Of a stretch of DNA of 64,000 bases, positions 62,213 through 64,000 are shown piece after piece. The notes below the pieces were generated by a model. The model was not told the origin of the DNA. It saw nothing but the letters and a program-made list of their open reading frames with translations, and searched no databases. Position numbers and translations under genes: made by a program. How positions within the stretch are numbered: the stretch's first letter is position 1; every line of letters begins with the position of its first letter. The stretch spans positions 558,001 through 622,000 of the forward strand of contig NZ_QTJV01000006.1 of NCBI RefSeq assembly GCF_003412465.1, read 5' to 3'. This DNA comes from Chitinophaga silvisoli. Its GTDB lineage: Bacteria; Bacteroidota; Bacteroidia; Chitinophagales; Chitinophagaceae.

Positions 62213-62220
62213 TAGTTTTG
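62213..62220 (+). promoter_or_regulatory. -7 promoter box directly before ppa
   Basis: TAGTTTTG matches TAnnTTTG and ends three bases before the ATG at 62224; transcription from it would be leaderless. Confidence 0.4.
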
Positions 62221-62223
62221 AAG

Positions 62224-62763
62224 ATGACGACGAATAATCCCTGGCATCAAGTCAGCACAGGATCTGAATCACCCAAAGTCGTAAATGCGATTATTGAAAT
62301 ACCAAAAGGCTGCCGCGCTAAATATGAGCTGGACAAGGAAACTGGTCTGCTCAAACTGGATAGAGTGCTGTATTCTTCCGTATATTACCCAGCAAACTAT
62401 GGCTTTATTCCTCAGACATACTGCGATGACCATGATCCACTGGATATCCTCATCCTGTCACAGGTGGATGTAGTGCCAATGTGTATCATGGAAGCAAAGG
62501 TAATCGGTGTAATGCAGATGATTGATGGTGGCGAAGCAGATGACAAAATCATCGCTGTAGCTGCAAATGATATGAGCGTAAACTATATCAACGATATTAC
62601 CGAATTGCCGCCTCATTTTACTGCTGAAATGCGTCACTTCTTCGAAGAGTATAAGAGACTTGAGCACAAAGAAGTAAAAGTGGCTGAATTCCAGAATAAA
62701 GAAGTTGCTGAAAGAATCATTCTTGAGAGCATAGAAGGCTACAAGAAGAAGTTCAATAAATAA
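62224..62763 (+). CDS. ppa: Inorganic pyrophosphatase (family I)
   Basis: A 179-residue soluble enzyme hydrolysing pyrophosphate. Motifs of family I: VNAIIEIPKGCRAKYELDKE, YPANYGFIPQTYCDDHDPLD (with the metal-binding acidic cluster) and DGGEADDKIIAVAAND. The ATG at 62224 (MTTNNPWHQV) is the natural start; the frame runs on to a TTG at 62218. Followed by a strong terminator shared with the convergent NlpC/P60 gene. Confidence 0.96.
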   Translation: MTTNNPWHQVSTGSESPKVVNAIIEIPKGCRAKYELDKETGLLKLDRVLYSSVYYPANYGFIPQTYCDDHDPLDILILSQVDVVPMCIMEAKVIGVMQMIDGGEADDKIIAVAANDMSVNYINDITELPPHFTAEMRHFFEEYKRLEHKEVKVAEFQNKEVAERIILESIEGYKKKFNK

Positions 62764-62770
62764 TCAAAAC

Positions 62771-62807
62771 AAAAAAAGCTTTTGCGGAATGCAAAAGCTT
62801 TTTTTGT
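62771..62807. terminator. Bidirectional terminator
   Basis: AAAAAAAGCTTTTGC and GCAAAAGCTTTTTTT form a perfect 15-bp inverted repeat between convergent genes. Confidence 0.92.
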
Positions 62808-62838
62808 TTATGGGCTGTTTTTACATGTCTTTTGCCCA

Positions 62839-63600
62839 TTAGAAATATCGTTTGATGATCCTCAGATTGTGCGTCCTTACCCCTGTCTCCGCATTAATTA
62901 TCCCCTGGTTATCTATCGGATCTACCCTTACCTTCCCAGATGAATGTATGATCTCATGATCGTTCAACAGGATGCCTACGTGGGTAATACGCCCTGCCTC
63001 ATTGTCAAAAAATGCCAGATCGCCCAGCTTTACCTCCTGTAAAAAATCTACCACCGTACCCTGTGTCGCCTGCTGGTAAGCGTCCCTCATGAGTGAGATG
63101 CCCAACGTCTTAAATACGGTTTGTGTAAAGCCGGAGCAATCTACGCCATATACTGACTTTCCACCCCATAAATAAGCAGTATTCAGGAACTGAAAAGCCC
63201 TTTCACGCAGGCCGGCTTCATCCAAAAAAGGATTTAAAAGTTTTTCCTCAAACTGTATCTTATACTTTCCCCAAACTGTCTCAGCCTCATCGGTGGTTTT
63301 TACCAGGCATCCAAGTGGCACCTGCATGGGTTGTCCATTTACCCTGACACGATTGACCCATTTGGCAGTATAATGTGTATATGGCGCATTAAATAATTCT
63401 TCTTCAATGATTTCCAGGTGATTAACTGTTGCCCAGCCCTCGTATTCATCATACTGACACTTCACCTTTACCCAGCCATCCTGTCCTGTCACTGTGATGG
63501 TTACGCATTCTCCCCACAATGTTTGTGAGATCATTTCACTTCTATGGGCGGGTTCTGCCCTTAAAGGCATGACAGGCACCACCGTTATTGCATATGGCAT
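62839..63600 (-). CDS. NlpC/P60 (C40) family peptidoglycan peptidase
   Basis: A 253-residue protein with two N-terminal SH3-like domains (about 1-60, VVPVMPLRAEPAHRSEMISQ and DGWVKVKCQYDEYEGWATV; and about 75-125) and a C-terminal NlpC/P60 domain (about 130-253). The catalytic Cys is in YGVDCSGFTQTVF (near 154), the His in RITHVGILLN (near 206), and the third polar residue in IIHSSGKVRVD. The family cleaves gamma-D-glutamyl-diaminopimelate bonds in the cell wall, like YgiM/dipeptidyl-peptidase VI relatives. No signal peptide is evident, suggesting a cytoplasmic muropeptide-recycling role. Confidence 0.9.
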   Translation of the reverse strand: MPYAITVVPVMPLRAEPAHRSEMISQTLWGECVTITVTGQDGWVKVKCQYDEYEGWATVNHLEIIEEELFNAPYTHYTAKWVNRVRVNGQPMQVPLGCLVKTTDEAETVWGKYKIQFEEKLLNPFLDEAGLRERAFQFLNTAYLWGGKSVYGVDCSGFTQTVFKTLGISLMRDAYQQATQGTVVDFLQEVKLGDLAFFDNEAGRITHVGILLNDHEIIHSSGKVRVDPIDNQGIINAETGVRTHNLRIIKRYF

Positions 63601-63672
63601 ATTAATTGTCTAAAATATTTATATGTCTAAATGGAACCTTTTAGGTTTTCATATGTAAATATAGGTAACACT

Positions 63673-64000
63673 ATGCTACAGCAGTTAACTAATTTGTCGG
63701 ACAAAGACTTAATTTCCCGGGCGAGAAAGTTGAAAGACCAGGAAGCCGAAGGTGTTCTTTTGGAAAGGTATAGCCACCTCATGGTGGCCGTATGTCTGCC
63801 CTATTTAAATACCGCCCCGGGAACGGCCGCGGACGACGTGTTTCCGGCGCTGCTACAGCGCCTGAGCAATTCTTTGAAGACCCAGACCATTCACAAGGTG
63901 AATGAGTGGATCCATTACAATGTAAAGGCCATTCAGGATAAGTCTGACAGGAACCTACCCTTCTTTTCTTCAACTGAATCCAGAGAAATCCAGCAAGTCG
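63673..64000 (+). CDS. Sigma-factor-like protein, N-terminal part (cut by window edge)
   Basis: The first 109 codons of a gene running off the window. The translation starts MLQQLTNLSDKDLISRARKL and has a region (LLERYSHLMVAVCLPYL, then ADDVFPALLQRLSNSL, then VNEWIHYNVKAIQDKS) with the helical pattern of ECF sigma region 2, where a conserved AED-type motif is followed by a W-(I/L) helix. The match is weak compared with the sigma factor at 30172. It may be a divergent ECF sigma or a related regulator; the missing C-terminus would decide. Confidence 0.5.
   Translation, partial: MLQQLTNLSDKDLISRARKLKDQEAEGVLLERYSHLMVAVCLPYLNTAPGTAADDVFPALLQRLSNSLKTQTIHKVNEWIHYNVKAIQDKSDRNLPFFSSTESREIQQV

Overview
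The window looks like chromosome of a Bacteroidota bacterium close to Chitinophaga (family Chitinophagaceae). The evidence is a SusC/SusD operon behind an ECF sigma factor and a FecR anti-sigma factor, a type IX secretion (T9SS) substrate next to a PorP/SprF protein, many lipoproteins with short signal peptides, and repeated use of the Bacteroidota -7 promoter box TAnnTTTG. No tRNA, rRNA, CRISPR array, transposase or prophage gene was seen. Genus assignment is an inference from protein style, not from a marker gene.

Layout. 1-385 is the truncated start of an MFS transporter. 1.1-5.8 kb holds a TonB-like protein, a DUF5723 outer-membrane protein, an unknown 222-aa protein and a SMI1/KNR4 protein. 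5.9-12.6 kb is housekeeping: folC, a Nudix hydrolase with a DinB/YfiT-like enzyme, a lone ABC ATPase, a CAP-domain lipoprotein, fructose-1,6-bisphosphatase and an aspartokinase. 12.6-16.5 kb has a lipoprotein, a TonB-receptor-like barrel and a CBS protein. 16.9-22.0 kb is a three-enzyme glycoside hydrolase cluster (GH105, GH97, GH35). 22.2-30.0 kb has a zinc-ribbon-like family protein with a decayed paralogue tail, a small TonB-C protein, a 1,757-aa modular T9SS-type protein and its PorP/SprF partner. 30.1-39.4 kb is an ECF sigma / FecR / SusC / SusD / metalloprotease operon, apparently a nutrient-uptake system for peptide or protein. 39.6-45.9 kb has two unknown proteins, a GMC oxidoreductase with its Tat-exported partner, an L,D-transpeptidase-fold protein and a small membrane protein. 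46.1-50.2 kb is tyrosine catabolism: hppD, an aldo/keto reductase and hmgA, all on the minus strand. 50.3-55.3 kb is the thrABC operon. 55.3-64.0 kb holds a TPR lipoprotein, rpe, a histidine kinase/response regulator pair, phoH, a DUF4878-like lipoprotein, ppa, an NlpC/P60 hydrolase and the start of a sigma-like gene.

The most interesting features lie between the genes. (1) Two short unannotated reading frames, directly upstream of hppD and of hmgA, encode 38- and 33-residue peptides sharing the motif KYCFL-x3-LAMDA. Many of the differences inside that block are at third codon positions, so the peptides are probably translated and may regulate both genes. (2) thrABC is preceded by a 34-codon reading frame with a Thr-Ile-Ile-Thr-Thr-Thr-Ile-Ile-Thr run and mutually exclusive hairpins, a clear candidate attenuator. 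(3) Two homologous ~110-bp long-hairpin elements lie downstream of genes. (4) At least four intergenic gaps contain unrelated degenerate tandem repeats of about 21-27 bp. (5) Several genes have the -7 box ending only 3-5 bases before the start codon, implying leaderless mRNAs.

Factor-independent terminators are abundant and sharply formed, and several serve convergent gene pairs.
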